Assembly: GCF_033439725.1 (NCBI RefSeq)
Contig: NW_026944387.1
Location: 806,001-870,000, forward strand
Source of the DNA: Neurospora tetraspora
Lineage: Eukaryota > Ascomycota > Sordariomycetes > Sordariales > Sordariaceae
Direction: 5' to 3'
DNA: 64,000 bases
The position numbers were made by a program, and so were the translations under genes. Within the stretch, counting starts at the first letter, position 1. Every line of letters starts with the position of its first letter. The notes under the pieces were generated by a model. The model ran no database searches, was not told the DNA's origin, and worked only from the letters and a program-made list of their open reading frames with translations. Of this stretch, positions 1 to 9,800 are shown in pieces.

Positions 1-117
1 CCAATTCCTCACAATGCTGGCTTTCGCCAAGCCTTCATTTGTCAAGATGCTATAGAGACACTCTTCGACTTTCAGCGACAGGAAGTGTTGCACCCAAAGG
101 GGTCTTTAGTGGCTGGT

Positions 118-531
118 TCAAGGTTTCTTCGACGCTTCGATGCTTTCACCCTCTCCATCTCGAACAGCCACCGTGCCACTGATCGCTGTGTCGAGCTCCC
201 AAACGTCATTGTTGCTTGCTAGCTCCCCCGGCGGCACGTACATCTCGGTGGCCTGCGCCTCGGTGGGGAGTTCTTTCTCTGATTCAGGTTTGGGTTCGGA
301 CGGAAGGGGCCACAACTCGTGTGGTCCGCCGCCACCCATCTCTCCAGCAGTTCCAATGTTGTTGGATGGTGACGATGGTTTCGATGTTTTGAACCGGAAG
401 TAGTAAGTTGACCCAGCAAGTACGCCTAGGACAGCAACACCTCCTACCACGCCTCCCACTGTTGGTCCGTGCGGAGGGTGATGAGTAAATGATGCGGTCG
501 AGGATGTCACAGCGGAAGAGGAAGCTTAATT
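118..531 (-). pseudogene. truncated paralogue of the neighbouring kelch-protein C-terminus
   Basis: The reading frame encodes a Ser/Thr-rich stalk, one hydrophobic transmembrane stretch (VGGVVGGVAVLGVLAG), a basic YYFRFK stop-transfer motif and an acidic cytosolic tail. The tail closely matches that of the next gene on the same strand: both carry KELPTEAQATE, a VPP..EL motif, SNN and WELD. No ectodomain (kelch repeats) can be read upstream on the same strand between this fragment and the neighbouring gene, so only the stalk, membrane anchor and tail remain. The first ATG of the frame is at about 510, but the frame stays open to about 531, so this is probably a remnant of a tandem duplication rather than a gene with its own start. 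A 3' exon of a longer, misassembled gene is an alternative. Confidence 0.55.
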
Positions 532-799
532 TGATATAATTTTACACATGATCCCTTTTGGGTTTTCGGGTATGTGCGAGAACACAGGTGATGGTATTGA
601 TCAATGTATCCTACCGTATAATCTCAATAAATCCGGATTGCAGGTCAGCCCGGCAACGCAGGGTTAAAGCTCTGTGATTGCATCGACAACCACGTGCACA
701 CAGCCAAACGCAACTGGTAAACCTCTAAACCTGCGTTCCCGAGCTGACCTGGAACCTAGATTGCTCGAGATTATACGATACTTGTTGGGCTCGTTGCTG

Positions 800-2795
800 T
801 TATTGAGTAACCCTCTGGTGTTCTGAGCTGAGTTCATAGGTCTCATTCGTTATATCTAGCTCTCGTGGTTGGCTCGCAGCGTCAAGCTCCCAGGTCTCAT
901 TGTTACTTGGAAGCTCTTTAGGTGGCACATCCAACTCTGTGGCCTGAGCCTCTGTAGGAAGCTCTTTTTTGGCTTCTGACTCGACCTTCGGTTCGCCACT
1001 TTCTAGAGCTTGAAGCTCACCGGATGAAGGTGGCTTCTTCGACCTCTTAAATCGGAAGTAGTAGGCCAACCCCGCGACAATGGCCAGCGCAGCAACCCCA
1101 CCGGCCACACCCCCAGCAATGGCTCCGACCTTACTCTCAGACGACGCCTGGTTGGTAGTAGCAGGCGTTGCCGAGGCTGTGGCGCTGGAGGGAGAAGATG
1201 TAGAAGTTGAAGCTGGTTTATCAAAGTCGACGGTGTTCGCAAGGAAGGTGTCCCTCACTTCATTCGACGACCACGAGATATCAGAGAGATTGTGGCTTCT
1301 ATACCAGTCCTCTACAATCTTGGGCGTGCGGTAGTCTTCTGCATCTGCGTTATACTTGCCGTCTGCATCCCATGCCAGCTCGGTCATATCGAAGATGCCT
1401 AGGCCCTGTAGGAATGGATCCTTGGTACTCAAATAGTCTTTCTGGCCGAAGGCATCCCCGCCATAGACTAGCATCTGACGCTTGCCTATGACGACGCAGT
1501 CGTGGTTGTTCCGGGGCTCGGATGAGCGGGCGTCTGCTCGAAACCAGACAAAGCCTGGAAGACTCAAGATGAAGAGATCGTCAAAGGCTTTTTTCAGCCT
1601 GCGTCGGCTCCGCCAAATACAAGTCTGAAAGTTATGACCGAGGCTGAATTAATTACTTATTCATACTTGTTTTCGAGAAAACGAGTTCGTCGTCACGGAT
1701 CAACTCACATTTCATACGTCCCAGCTTGGCCGGCTACTCCCACCACGCAAAACGTTTCCCGATCCTCCGGAGCGACGCCTGACGTGACTTGTGATCTCCA
1801 CTGGCCGGTCTTGGGATCGAAGAAAGTCACATTGTTGAAGTTCAGAAATCCTGATATACCAATATTCTGCCTGCCGACCGGCACCACTTTCACTCCACCC
1901 AAGGTAAACACAAAGCCGTTGGGGCCGAACTGAGGGACATATATCGCCCGACTATCAAACAGCGAGGTGGTTAACGGTAGGATTGGCCGAATATCGAGCG
2001 ATCCCAACGTCTTGGTCTGTATGTCGTAGGAGATCGCTACTGGTGAGGGTATATAGTACCCCTTGCCGCCGTCCTGGATGTCGGGATCAGAAGCCATCGA
2101 CGTCTGGCCGCCTATTACGTAGCCGATGCTGCCGAAGGAGCCATGAGCGGTGGCGAACGCAGCCTTCTCTATCAGATTGATCGACTTGAATATATCGAGG
2201 TTAAACGGCTCTTCCTTCTCCCACTTCCCGCTCCCCATGCCATCCGCCGTAAACTTCCAGATCCCATCTTTGGTAATCTTGTCAGCGTTGCGGGAATAGG
2301 GCGCGCGCCCTCCAATGATGTAGAAGGCGTTGCCGCTGGGGTCGGCCCAAAGGGCTTGGTCGGATAGCGGCACCGGCCCGTCGTTCGCTTTGGACGTCGC
2401 CTTGATCTCGACTGTCGATGTGAGCCACGACTTTGAGATGTCAATCGAGAGCGTCGAGTTCACCGGACCAGGGCCGACGGGGTTTAAGCCGTCCGGTAGC
2501 TGGGACACTTCGCCGCCGTCTATGTATACATAATGTCCGAGGACGATTGCTGTGTCATTTGGAAATGGGAAAGCCTCCCGTTTCAGCAACTGGGGCAACA
2601 GAGCATAAACGGGGTCTTATCCAATGAATGATACATACCTCGTGAGTACCCTCTACGAAGGAGCCTGTTGGCTGGGGGGTTGTCCAAGCGCTGTGTTAAA
2701 GCAGGTTGTAGGAAGATGGCGGAAAGAGCGGGAAATGTAAAACAGATCGACTGTAGTACTGAGGTACAGGTGGAGGAGCATAAAAACACGGCCAT
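800..2795 (-). CDS. kelch-repeat membrane protein, reading frame disrupted
   Basis: The encoded protein has a likely secretion signal (ATG at 2795 in a CCACCATGG context), a kelch-type beta-propeller ectodomain (motifs such as YVYIDGGEV, YIIGGRAPY, GYVIGGQ and VFTLGGV), a Ser/Thr-rich stalk, a Gly/Ala-rich transmembrane segment and a short acidic tail. Fungal proteins of this architecture are mostly uncharacterised surface proteins. An intron with donor GTGAGT (1708) separates the two large exons. With the natural acceptor after TTTCAG (exon from 1624), translation continues into a kelch motif ILVFGGADAG and then hits TGA at 1594-1596, one base out of frame with the downstream exon that restarts as KKAFDDLFILSLPGF. 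A later acceptor GCAG (exon from 1598) would restore frame but delete that motif. The join between the signal-peptide exon and the main exon (near 2600-2660) also could not be made in frame. The gene may be decayed, may use alternative splicing, or may carry sequence errors. Confidence 0.6.
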
Positions 2796-4034
2796 GGTGG
2801 CTCACAGATTGTACTTGCGAAGGAGGAAATAAAGATTGAAGCAACGATAGCAACAGAAAAGTGAGGACTGAGAGAGAGCCATGGAGGAAAAATTAGAAAC
2901 GAACTGAAGTGAGCTTGAATCATATCTTCAGGTCGTACCAACCTCCAGGAACCGAGTTTGAGACACTCAAAGTCTAGACTCCCTCTTGTACAACCACCGG
3001 GGCGTACGAAACGGATCAAGGCTTTTACCAGGGGCATCCTGCAGGTACTCAACTCGGATCTTCATATTCAGGTTGCTCTCTCATCTTCAGGTTGCTCTCT
3101 TTTGGATGGCGAAAGTCATATCTGCCCTTTGTGCTGGTAACACCGCAGCGGAAATACTTGATGGGGGTCGGATTGAAAAGGCTGAACGTGCTGCTCTCGA
3201 AGGGAGGCAACCTATCGGAAATATACTGTTGCACGATAACATTGTCCATAGTACTAAAACTCAAGGGTCAAGGTTGTGAATATGAGAGATAAGGCTGCTT
3301 CAGTCGGATATAACAAGGAGGCTGAAGTGCTGTGTTACTTCCACGCTGTATTTCTTTTAGAGTGATGAGAAGACGTCGTCCGATGGACGAGCAGAAAGAT
3401 TAAGAGAGGGAGAGGGTAACATCGACGAAGGATGTACGCCACTTCGAGGGCTCTCATGCAACCTAGTTGATGGCTCTTGCCTCCTATCAAATGCCACTGC
3501 AGGTTCTGCTCCTTCCGCCTTAGAAAACCCATGGGCTCTGCTAGGGTAGTGACTTCTCTCCATCGCATCATTGTGGCAATATAAATGGAAAGCGCCATGA
3601 GGCAAGGTGGGAGTGTCTTGGGGGTGTTGACAGGACGCGACAAAGATATGGAAACCACCACAAGGTACGGCCATATTGCGTAAAACACAGATCATGATAT
3701 TACAGTACACGACTACCTGGTAACAATTCCGTCGTCAGTTCGATTCTGGTAGTGGATGACGATGCATTAACAAATAAGGTGATAACACATGTACGGATCT
3801 CCTATGAAAGCAAAACCGCTTGTGACTTCTCCCCCGGTTCGCTGAACGCATTCCAAGAGCTCATGACAGACCCACAAGCATCTCGTCAACATTAACCAAG
3901 CGGTACGCCGGCCTTCCCGAAGAACTGACTGGTCAGGTAGAGACCTAGAGGAAAGAGAACATGCCGTAGCCATCTGGAAAAATAAGAAGACGCTCGACGT
4001 ACTGTATGATAATACCCCAATCAGTCCCTTTCCT
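2796..4034. other. intergenic region, no supported gene
   Basis: Several short overlapping open frames occur here, but none shows a recognisable domain, signal or intron structure. A small direct repeat (cttcaggttgctctc, two copies near 3060-3100) is the only local structure seen. Confidence 0.5.
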
Positions 4035-5234
4035 TCAAGCCATAACCTCCTCCTCAGCCGATTGATTCGTTGGCGGAATGACCTTCACAAACCTCCAAAA
4101 CGTGCCGTCATCCTCATCAGCATCCCAAAACATTTTTACTTGCGATCCCACTGCCCAGCCCTCAGGCCTTACCTGTACCTTGACCAGCTTCCGGGAGCCA
4201 CTCGCACAAGCTGGGCAACCCGCAACCCGATGAAGATAACACGGCGTCAACCTCTGTGGTTGTACAAGAAGCGAGTACATTGCGGATGCCTGAGATTGCG
4301 GTCGATCCCCAAATTCCTCCATATCTCTTTCTGCGATCCCACCCTCTTCGTATTCTCCATTGTCTTCTTCTCTGTTGTCTTCTTCTGGTCCAAATTCTTC
4401 AAAACCATCCACTTCCCCATTTGATAGCATCACGCTCGGAGCCATCACCCCGGATCTCAAGCTCAGAAAGGCAAACTTCTCCGATGGCCCAGGCTGAGTG
4501 CTAGAGCACCTAAAATTTCCCGACCTCCGGTTCGCATTCCTTCCCTGTCTGTCGTCCCCGTCGGCGTCGTGGCCGAGAAACCTCCCCGTGGCGGCGTTGC
4601 GGAAGCTGAGCCAGTTGTCCGCCTCCACGCACTCCCAGTGCCAGTTGGTTTTGCCTTCGAGCAGCGAGGGGTGGGATACACCGGGTATTGGTTCGGGGAC
4701 GCGGTGGAGAGCCAGCTTGCCCTTGATTATGCTGAGGGCGCGGTTGGTAGGCTGGTGGAGGATGATGTAGGTGAAGCCGGCTGTTGGGTAATCGCTGCGG
4801 CCGCTGAAATCGGAGAAGACGGATTGGAGATCGGGCTCCATATCTGGGGCGTGAATGCCTGGCATGGTTGCGGGGATATTGGGGCGAGATGAAGAAGGTT
4901 CGGAGTAGGCCGAGGGGCGTGTGTGTGAAGGAGATTTGATGGGGCTGGGAGGTGTTGGAGCTCCGACAGGAGAGAGCGGACGTTTCCGACGGTTGTCTTG
5001 AGTGCCGCCACTCATCCAGCTTTTCGGAAGGCATAACGCCGCGGCCCATCCGAGTAGATAGGCCCATGCGAGTAGATAGTTGAACATCTGGAAGGAGGAT
5101 AGGTACCGAATGATGTCTAATAGAGGTTGAAGAAAGAAAAGGAATCGAGGACAGGCCAGGCGAGGAGCTGTTTTTGTATCAAGAGGGAATAGAGTGGCCT
5201 TTCCCAAACCTCTGTGATCAGGTTTTGCAGACAT
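4035..5234 (-). CDS. hypothetical protein with possible beta-trefoil/fascin-like core
   Basis: A single uninterrupted frame of 399 codons. Residues 1-49 are weakly conserved-looking. Met50 (about 5,087) is followed by a strong hydrophobic helix (MFNYLLAWAYLLGWAAALC), so translation may start there, with a signal anchor. A Pro/Ser-rich linker (about 75-130) precedes a region with alternating hydrophobic and aromatic residues (FTYIILHQPTNRALSI, NWHWECVEADNWLSFRNAA, TGRFLGHD) that resembles the repeating strands of beta-trefoil or fascin-like domains. An acidic Glu-rich loop interrupts it. The C-terminal part has HRVAGCPACASGS and ends in FWRFVKV. The fold assignment is inference from pattern and no enzymatic motif is visible. 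It lies on the same strand as the kelch gene but about 1.2 kb upstream of it, with no sign of co-transcription. Confidence 0.6.
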   Translation of the reverse strand: MSAKPDHRGLGKATLFPLDTKTAPRLACPRFLFFLQPLLDIIRYLSSFQMFNYLLAWAYLLGWAAALCLPKSWMSGGTQDNRRKRPLSPVGAPTPPSPIKSPSHTRPSAYSEPSSSRPNIPATMPGIHAPDMEPDLQSVFSDFSGRSDYPTAGFTYIILHQPTNRALSIIKGKLALHRVPEPIPGVSHPSLLEGKTNWHWECVEADNWLSFRNAATGRFLGHDADGDDRQGRNANRRSGNFRCSSTQPGPSEKFAFLSLRSGVMAPSVMLSNGEVDGFEEFGPEEDNREEDNGEYEEGGIAERDMEEFGDRPQSQASAMYSLLVQPQRLTPCYLHRVAGCPACASGSRKLVKVQVRPEGWAVGSQVKMFWDADEDDGTFWRFVKVIPPTNQSAEEEVMA

Positions 5235-5913
5235 GGCCCTGAATCACGTGGAACCGACAATGCAAATTTCCCAGGTTCTGCAGGTAGAGGCGCCTCCAAG
5301 GCACAGTAATCAAGCCGACAGCTCAACAGCTCGTCCAGTTGTCTCCAAAATGGCTGTATGCGGAGTCAAGAGAAAACACGTTTCTCACGCAGTCCGATTT
5401 GCATGCATGGGCGGTATGGAGATTACCGGTATCTGTAGGATGCTCATGCCCGGCGCAGCTTGAATCCAACAGAAGTCGACCGCACCGAATATACTGAAAG
5501 ATCGTTCGGAATATCTGAGGACGTATGGGTGCGCCGAACTTAAAGCCGACACAATTTAATCAAGATTCCGGAGGAAGATAAGAGTGTTGAATGTACCGAC
5601 CTGGGAACGATATTTGAGTGACCGAGTGTTTATAAGTTGTAATCCATAAGAGTGCGGGAGGCCAAATGAGTAGTTGGTGATGTGCTTGATTCTGAAAAAA
5701 GAGACGGGAGATGGGCCAGAAGACTGGGGGGCCTGGGTTTGTAAACACATTTTCTTGCGGCCAGCCAGGCTCCCAACCAACCAACCCGCTTGACCTTGGG
5801 AATGGCTTCCTTCCTCGGCATTGATGGCCTCCTTCCCATTCGCGATTACCTCCTTCTGTGCCGGCGACAGCCTCCTTCTTCACATTAGGGCGTGCCTTCC
5901 ATATGACAATTGC
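5235..5913. other. intergenic region, no supported gene
   Basis: The stretch between the possible beta-trefoil gene and the MITE contains only short frames without recognisable motifs. It presumably includes the promoter of the gene starting at 5,234. Confidence 0.4.
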
Positions 5914-5915
5914 TA

Positions 5916-5971
5916 CCGAGTAAACTCGCGAAATCCGGTTTAGGCCTTTCCCTCTTTAAGCGCCGGGCAGG
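5916..5971 (+). repeat. left terminal inverted repeat of MITE
   Basis: This 56-bp arm begins CCGAGTAAACTCGCG. It is complementary to 6113-6168 with a single mismatch in the ...CTTTAAGCG... segment (A here, G in the other arm when read in the same sense). Confidence 0.85.
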
Positions 5972-6112
5972 CCAGGACGCGGCGCTCCGTAAGCACGCAT
6001 ACACCAGCAGATGTATCTGTCCCGATAGTGAAAACTTGAGGATAATTCCCACAACTCTAACTTGCGTGCATTTCAATGTACAGGCTCTGGCTTGCCCTGT
6101 ACAGATTTCTGC

Positions 6113-6168
6113 CCTGCCCGGCGCTCAAAGAGGGAAAGGCCTAAACCGGATTTCGCGAGTTTACTCGG
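6113..6168 (-). repeat. right terminal inverted repeat of MITE
   Basis: This 56-bp arm ends GCGAGTTTACTCGG followed by TA. It is the inverted partner of 5916-5971. Confidence 0.85.
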
Positions 6169-6430
6169 TACATTCCTGCTCGTCAACCCCGAGAGGCAGG
6201 TGCGTGCCAGGCGTGCATCCCTCAGTCCCGATATCCGGATGAGCCCTCAAGTACCTGCAGCAAGATATAGGTATTGCAAGTCACCTGAAATGTGGAAGGT
6301 GCTAGCAGATACCCGAGCTCGTGGAGTCACCCGGGAAAGGACCTCAACGAACTCTTGCGTGATAGTTTCTCTGAGATTTGGTCGCCGCCTTTCCCTTCTT
6401 CGCCTCTTGCACAAATATAGAGCATCAACT

Positions 6431-9348
6431 TCAAACAAGAAAGAAGTCCTCGATATCTCCTGCCCGTTCCATGAATTCGCCGTCCATAATGCCGTCGCAA
6501 AACGCCTCGCCGACAAAAGTGTAGATGCTGTCGTTTTCGTCCGGCCTTGTCGGCAATACGACGGGTTTTCGTTGTGGACGACTTGATAGGTGAAGTTTGT
6601 GTTTTTCATACATGGCCTGGATCTGCTCTTTTGTGTAGAGAGAGGACTCGGGGAGTTTAAAGTTGGGATCATGGCAATCCTCCACAGCCTGCTTGGCCTC
6701 AGTGGCCGAGCCGACACGGCTCTGGTCATCTGACTTGACCTGACTCTCAGCGTCCGGTTTGAACCGGTATCGATCCGTGTCAGCGGTGACTGGCCTGATC
6801 ACATACGGTACTGACCCACCGGAAAAGATGACCAAAACATCGCCTGGCTGCGTATAAGATGGGGCCAAGCCCATGTAGCCCTTTTTGGTAAGGTAGGGAC
6901 GCAGTTCAAACATGAGATTTAGGTGACATAGATATTTGAACAACACCCCTTTTCTGTCCTCAGCTCGTTGGACGACCTCTTCCTCCGCCTGTGATAGAAT
7001 TGGTGTGAATTTGACATCGGGTATCGTGTGCTGTATCCGTTGGTGTCCGATTGACGTCCAATTTCGACAATACTCCAGAGCCTGCTCGAATATATGTGCA
7101 CCCGGTTCTGAAGGAGGTCTAATCGACACAGGCTGACCCTCCTCCCTCTCGGACCACCGCCATAGGTCACCGATGGGCACACGCCAAAGGGCTTCATTCT
7201 GTCTTGGGGCATGTCTGTAAATGCCATGTCCCTTCTCTGCAGACCGATGCCAAAAGTATTTTATCGAGCACAGCAGGCCGTACAATTTCGCCACTTTGTC
7301 GTATTTATCAAGCGTGATAGCCGCTGATGAATCTCGGTTCTGTATGTAACTCCCCACCTCCTCGATTGTGTCGACCAAGTAACCTCGGAGTCCTAGGGTG
7401 CTCTGAAGAACAGTAGGTACAACACGAACTGATGTATTCAAACTTGCTGAGAAAGAACGTAATACCCGTCCATGGTAAGCCCTATATGGCCGTCGTAAAC
7501 CGTTATACCAGTCGGGTACCCATGAAGGTAGTGGGAACTGCTCATCCACACCATCCTCCATTTCCGTGACTCCCTGCTTGGGAAACTGGGCCAAACTAAG
7601 GACTTCGAGGTGGTCATGTTCCTTTTCAATGACAGCTCTTGCTATTTGCGTCAAGACCATGGCCGTCTTTGTCTGATTTGAATAATCGGGCGAAGATCAA
7701 GATCCTCGGCATCCGATGCAAGGCCAAGTAGGCCATAAACTCTATCCCGATATTTCGATGATGTCCTTGCGAAGGTTGTGTCTGTGTATAGGCGGTCGAG
7801 AAGTCGAAATAGCCTCATGGATGAGCGTGACTGGGGGAATTGCCACTTCAAAGCCACCAAAATGGCAGAGAATTCGTAGTAGAGCTGCCTCAAGTAATCC
7901 TTTGCAAAAAAGCCTAGAATGTGAGTCAAAGTCTGGGGTAACTTGAGCTCGTATGTTGGGTTCTCGTGCACCCGGCGCCACAAGACTTCCTCGAACAAAC
8001 GTGACGAGACAAAAGTATCGACAGCATCCAATGACTTTTCTCCGCACACAAAGACTGCATCTCTAGACAAAGACAACTCCTGTATGACCCAGATGCGCGA
8101 AAACCAATCTCTACTGAGCCATTTCTGTAATTTGTGGTCTTGGATGAGGGGGGCATATATCATCACCACTTCGTTTATTGTATCCTGGAAATCGGGCAAC
8201 GACCAGGTTTCGTCAGTTGCAACGAATCTATCGAGGTTTGCCAGGGCTGGTTGATTTCCCATCGGGATTGTCCGATGGTATTTCCAAAAGATTTGCGCGA
8301 CGTGTGCATGTGCATCCATGACATCGTCTGAGCCTTCAGCGGTGGGACCAAGCCAAATGATAACTCGTTGCGCCAAAGAATAGATTTTGCGCATGAGCTC
8401 GACCTGGGCTGATTTCTCTCGGTCATTCGATTGGTCGATGCATATCTGATCGATCCAAATCGTGAGGGACGCTGATCCGCAAGAACTCCGAAGTTGCCGC
8501 AGACAGCTATCCAGAGAAGCCGTTATGGGAATGATGAGGCTTCCGTGCCCGCCATTGGCAGAACCATCGCCATCTGTTGATCGACTGGCTGGGCTGATAC
8601 CATGCTGGTGATCCCCAGCCGTTGGCTTGATGGTAAAGATTTTGTGGGATTTGGTACAATCGCCCCAGGCGTATGACAGAGCATGGTACGATGGAATTTC
8701 AAATGTCCTCCCGTTATCCTTCGTCAGACCACAGCCCTGGCAAGCGTCGCGGCCGTACCTGCGCTGAAGGTTGATATACCAGAGGGGATCTTGGACAGAA
8801 CACTTGGAGCAAGGAAGACCGTCTCCAGCGTATTGTGGAGGCTCTTCAATGAGGGCGGTGTATAATCGACACCAAAGGTCGTCGGTGAAGTTGGGGGCCG
8901 GGAACAACTCGAGGAGCCGGATTTCAGGCAACTTGATTCGCAGCGGGATCAGGTCATAGTTAACATCTCTCTGGTGGTATTTTCGAGGTTCGTTGGTGAA
9001 GACATATGTGACGGACTGCCTTGACTGGTAGAATGGTGCGTGGTGAATCGTATCTGGCAAGAGAGGTCGAAGGTCTTGGGCGACTGCTGTTTGAAGTATT
9101 GAGTGAGGTTGGGGTATACAGAGCGTCTGCAAGTGGCTGTAAAGTGTCAGTTACGGCGTCGAATCACAGGCACGAAGCAGAATGAGCAAATCATTGTTGG
9201 GCACACTCACTTGAGCCTTGCCAAATATGAGGCTTTTCTCCAGCATTTCGACCCAATCGTTGACCGGAGTCGACCTATCATAACTCATCTCATGTGGTAG
9301 CAATCGGCCATGGTGTTTTGCTGCGCCGCAACACAAATCGGGCAACAT
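6431..9348 (-). pseudogene. HET-domain (heterokaryon incompatibility-type) gene with a one-base frameshift
   Basis: HET-domain proteins mediate allorecognition and programmed cell death in filamentous fungi. Exon 1 starts at ATG 9348 or, more likely, ATG 9288 (MSYDRSTP) and ends at 9211 before GTGAGT. Exon 2 begins at 9126 after TTGCAG. The N-terminal part has two Cys pairs (CSKC and CQGC, about residues 132-158) that could bind zinc. The HET domain follows with its hallmark motifs YHALSYAWGD (about 173), IWIDQICIDQ, RVIIWLG and WFSRIWVIQE. At 7687-7693 the frame breaks: the first frame reads SDAEDLDLRP and ends in a TGA about 40 bases on, while the expected continuation (PDYSNQTKT, then IARAVIEKE) is in the next frame down to the stop at 6431. 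No GT-AG pair spans the break, so a single base is missing. Corrected length would be about 900 residues. A real null allele or a sequencing error are the two explanations. Confidence 0.75.
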
Positions 9349-9621
9349 ATTGTGCTGTTAATGTTGTGGTTGACAGGACTGACTCCCAAACCTCAATTCC
9401 CCTCGTTTTCAAGATATGAAAGAGTTTTCTCTCAAGAAGGGTGATCGAGTGTTTGGAGGGAAAGTGCGATGATGATGTGAACCTCTTGTTCATCCAACCC
9501 TAACCCCATTATCCCTCAACCGGAAGATATCGGCTAGTACCCCGCACGTGATGACGGCTGCACAACTCCGTCTCCCATTTGCATTAACCGCGCACAGACC
9601 CCATCTCCGGTGCCCGCACCT
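9349..9621. other. upstream region of HET gene, no supported gene
   Basis: Normal-GC sequence between the HET gene start and the retrotransposon. Only short meaningless frames are present. Confidence 0.4.
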
Positions 9622-9626
9622 CCAAG
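9622..9626 (+). repeat. target site duplication CCAAG (left copy)
   Basis: CCAAG directly abuts the left LTR and recurs directly after the right LTR at 17656-17660. Confidence 0.75.
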
Positions 9627-9800
9627 TCCAAAATAGATAGGACAACGGTCTGAATAGTTGCACGAGAAACGCAGAGGGTAAGGTCCTCAAAAGAGTAGAG
9701 TAGATTGTGTATATGGTGTGTGTGTTCTAAGAGTCTAAGAGTAAGAATGTGGGGTCCTACTGCGCAATTAAAATATAGGTTCTAGCACGTACATCCGCCA
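9627..9800 (+). repeat. left LTR (174 bp)
   Basis: It begins TCCAAAATAGATAGG and ends ACATCCGCCA, and aligns without gaps to 17482-17655. I count about 23 differences, all C/T or G/A transitions. Here the outer (left) part keeps C and G (for example GTGTATATGGTGTGTGTG), whereas the inner end is shifted to T and A. Confidence 0.85.

Larger units (their letters stand above)
5914..6170. mobile_element. MITE, Tc1/mariner-like, TA target duplication
   Basis: A 253-bp element (5916-6168) is bounded by 56-bp terminal inverted repeats at 5916-5971 and 6113-6168, which match at 55 of 56 positions. Each outer end is directly followed by TA (5914-5915 and 6169-6170), the target duplication expected of Tc1/mariner-class elements. 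The ends begin CCGAGTAAACTCGCG. The interior holds no coding capacity, only further short inverted segments (for example CTGTACA near 6080 and 6100). It lies between two minus-strand genes, downstream of the HET gene. The near identity of the arms and the lack of RIP-like changes suggest a fairly recent copy, or one too short for RIP. The superfamily call rests on the TA flanks only. Confidence 0.8.

Noticed and set aside
3720-3770. Possible tRNA T-arm (GTTCGATTC)
   Set aside because: No matching anticodon arm, acceptor stem or D-arm could be folded around it.
5910-6586. Two plus-strand frames (about 5910-6242 and 6062-6586) sharing an identical peptide with the minus strand
   Set aside because: The shared peptides come from the inverted arms of the MITE, not from duplicated genes.
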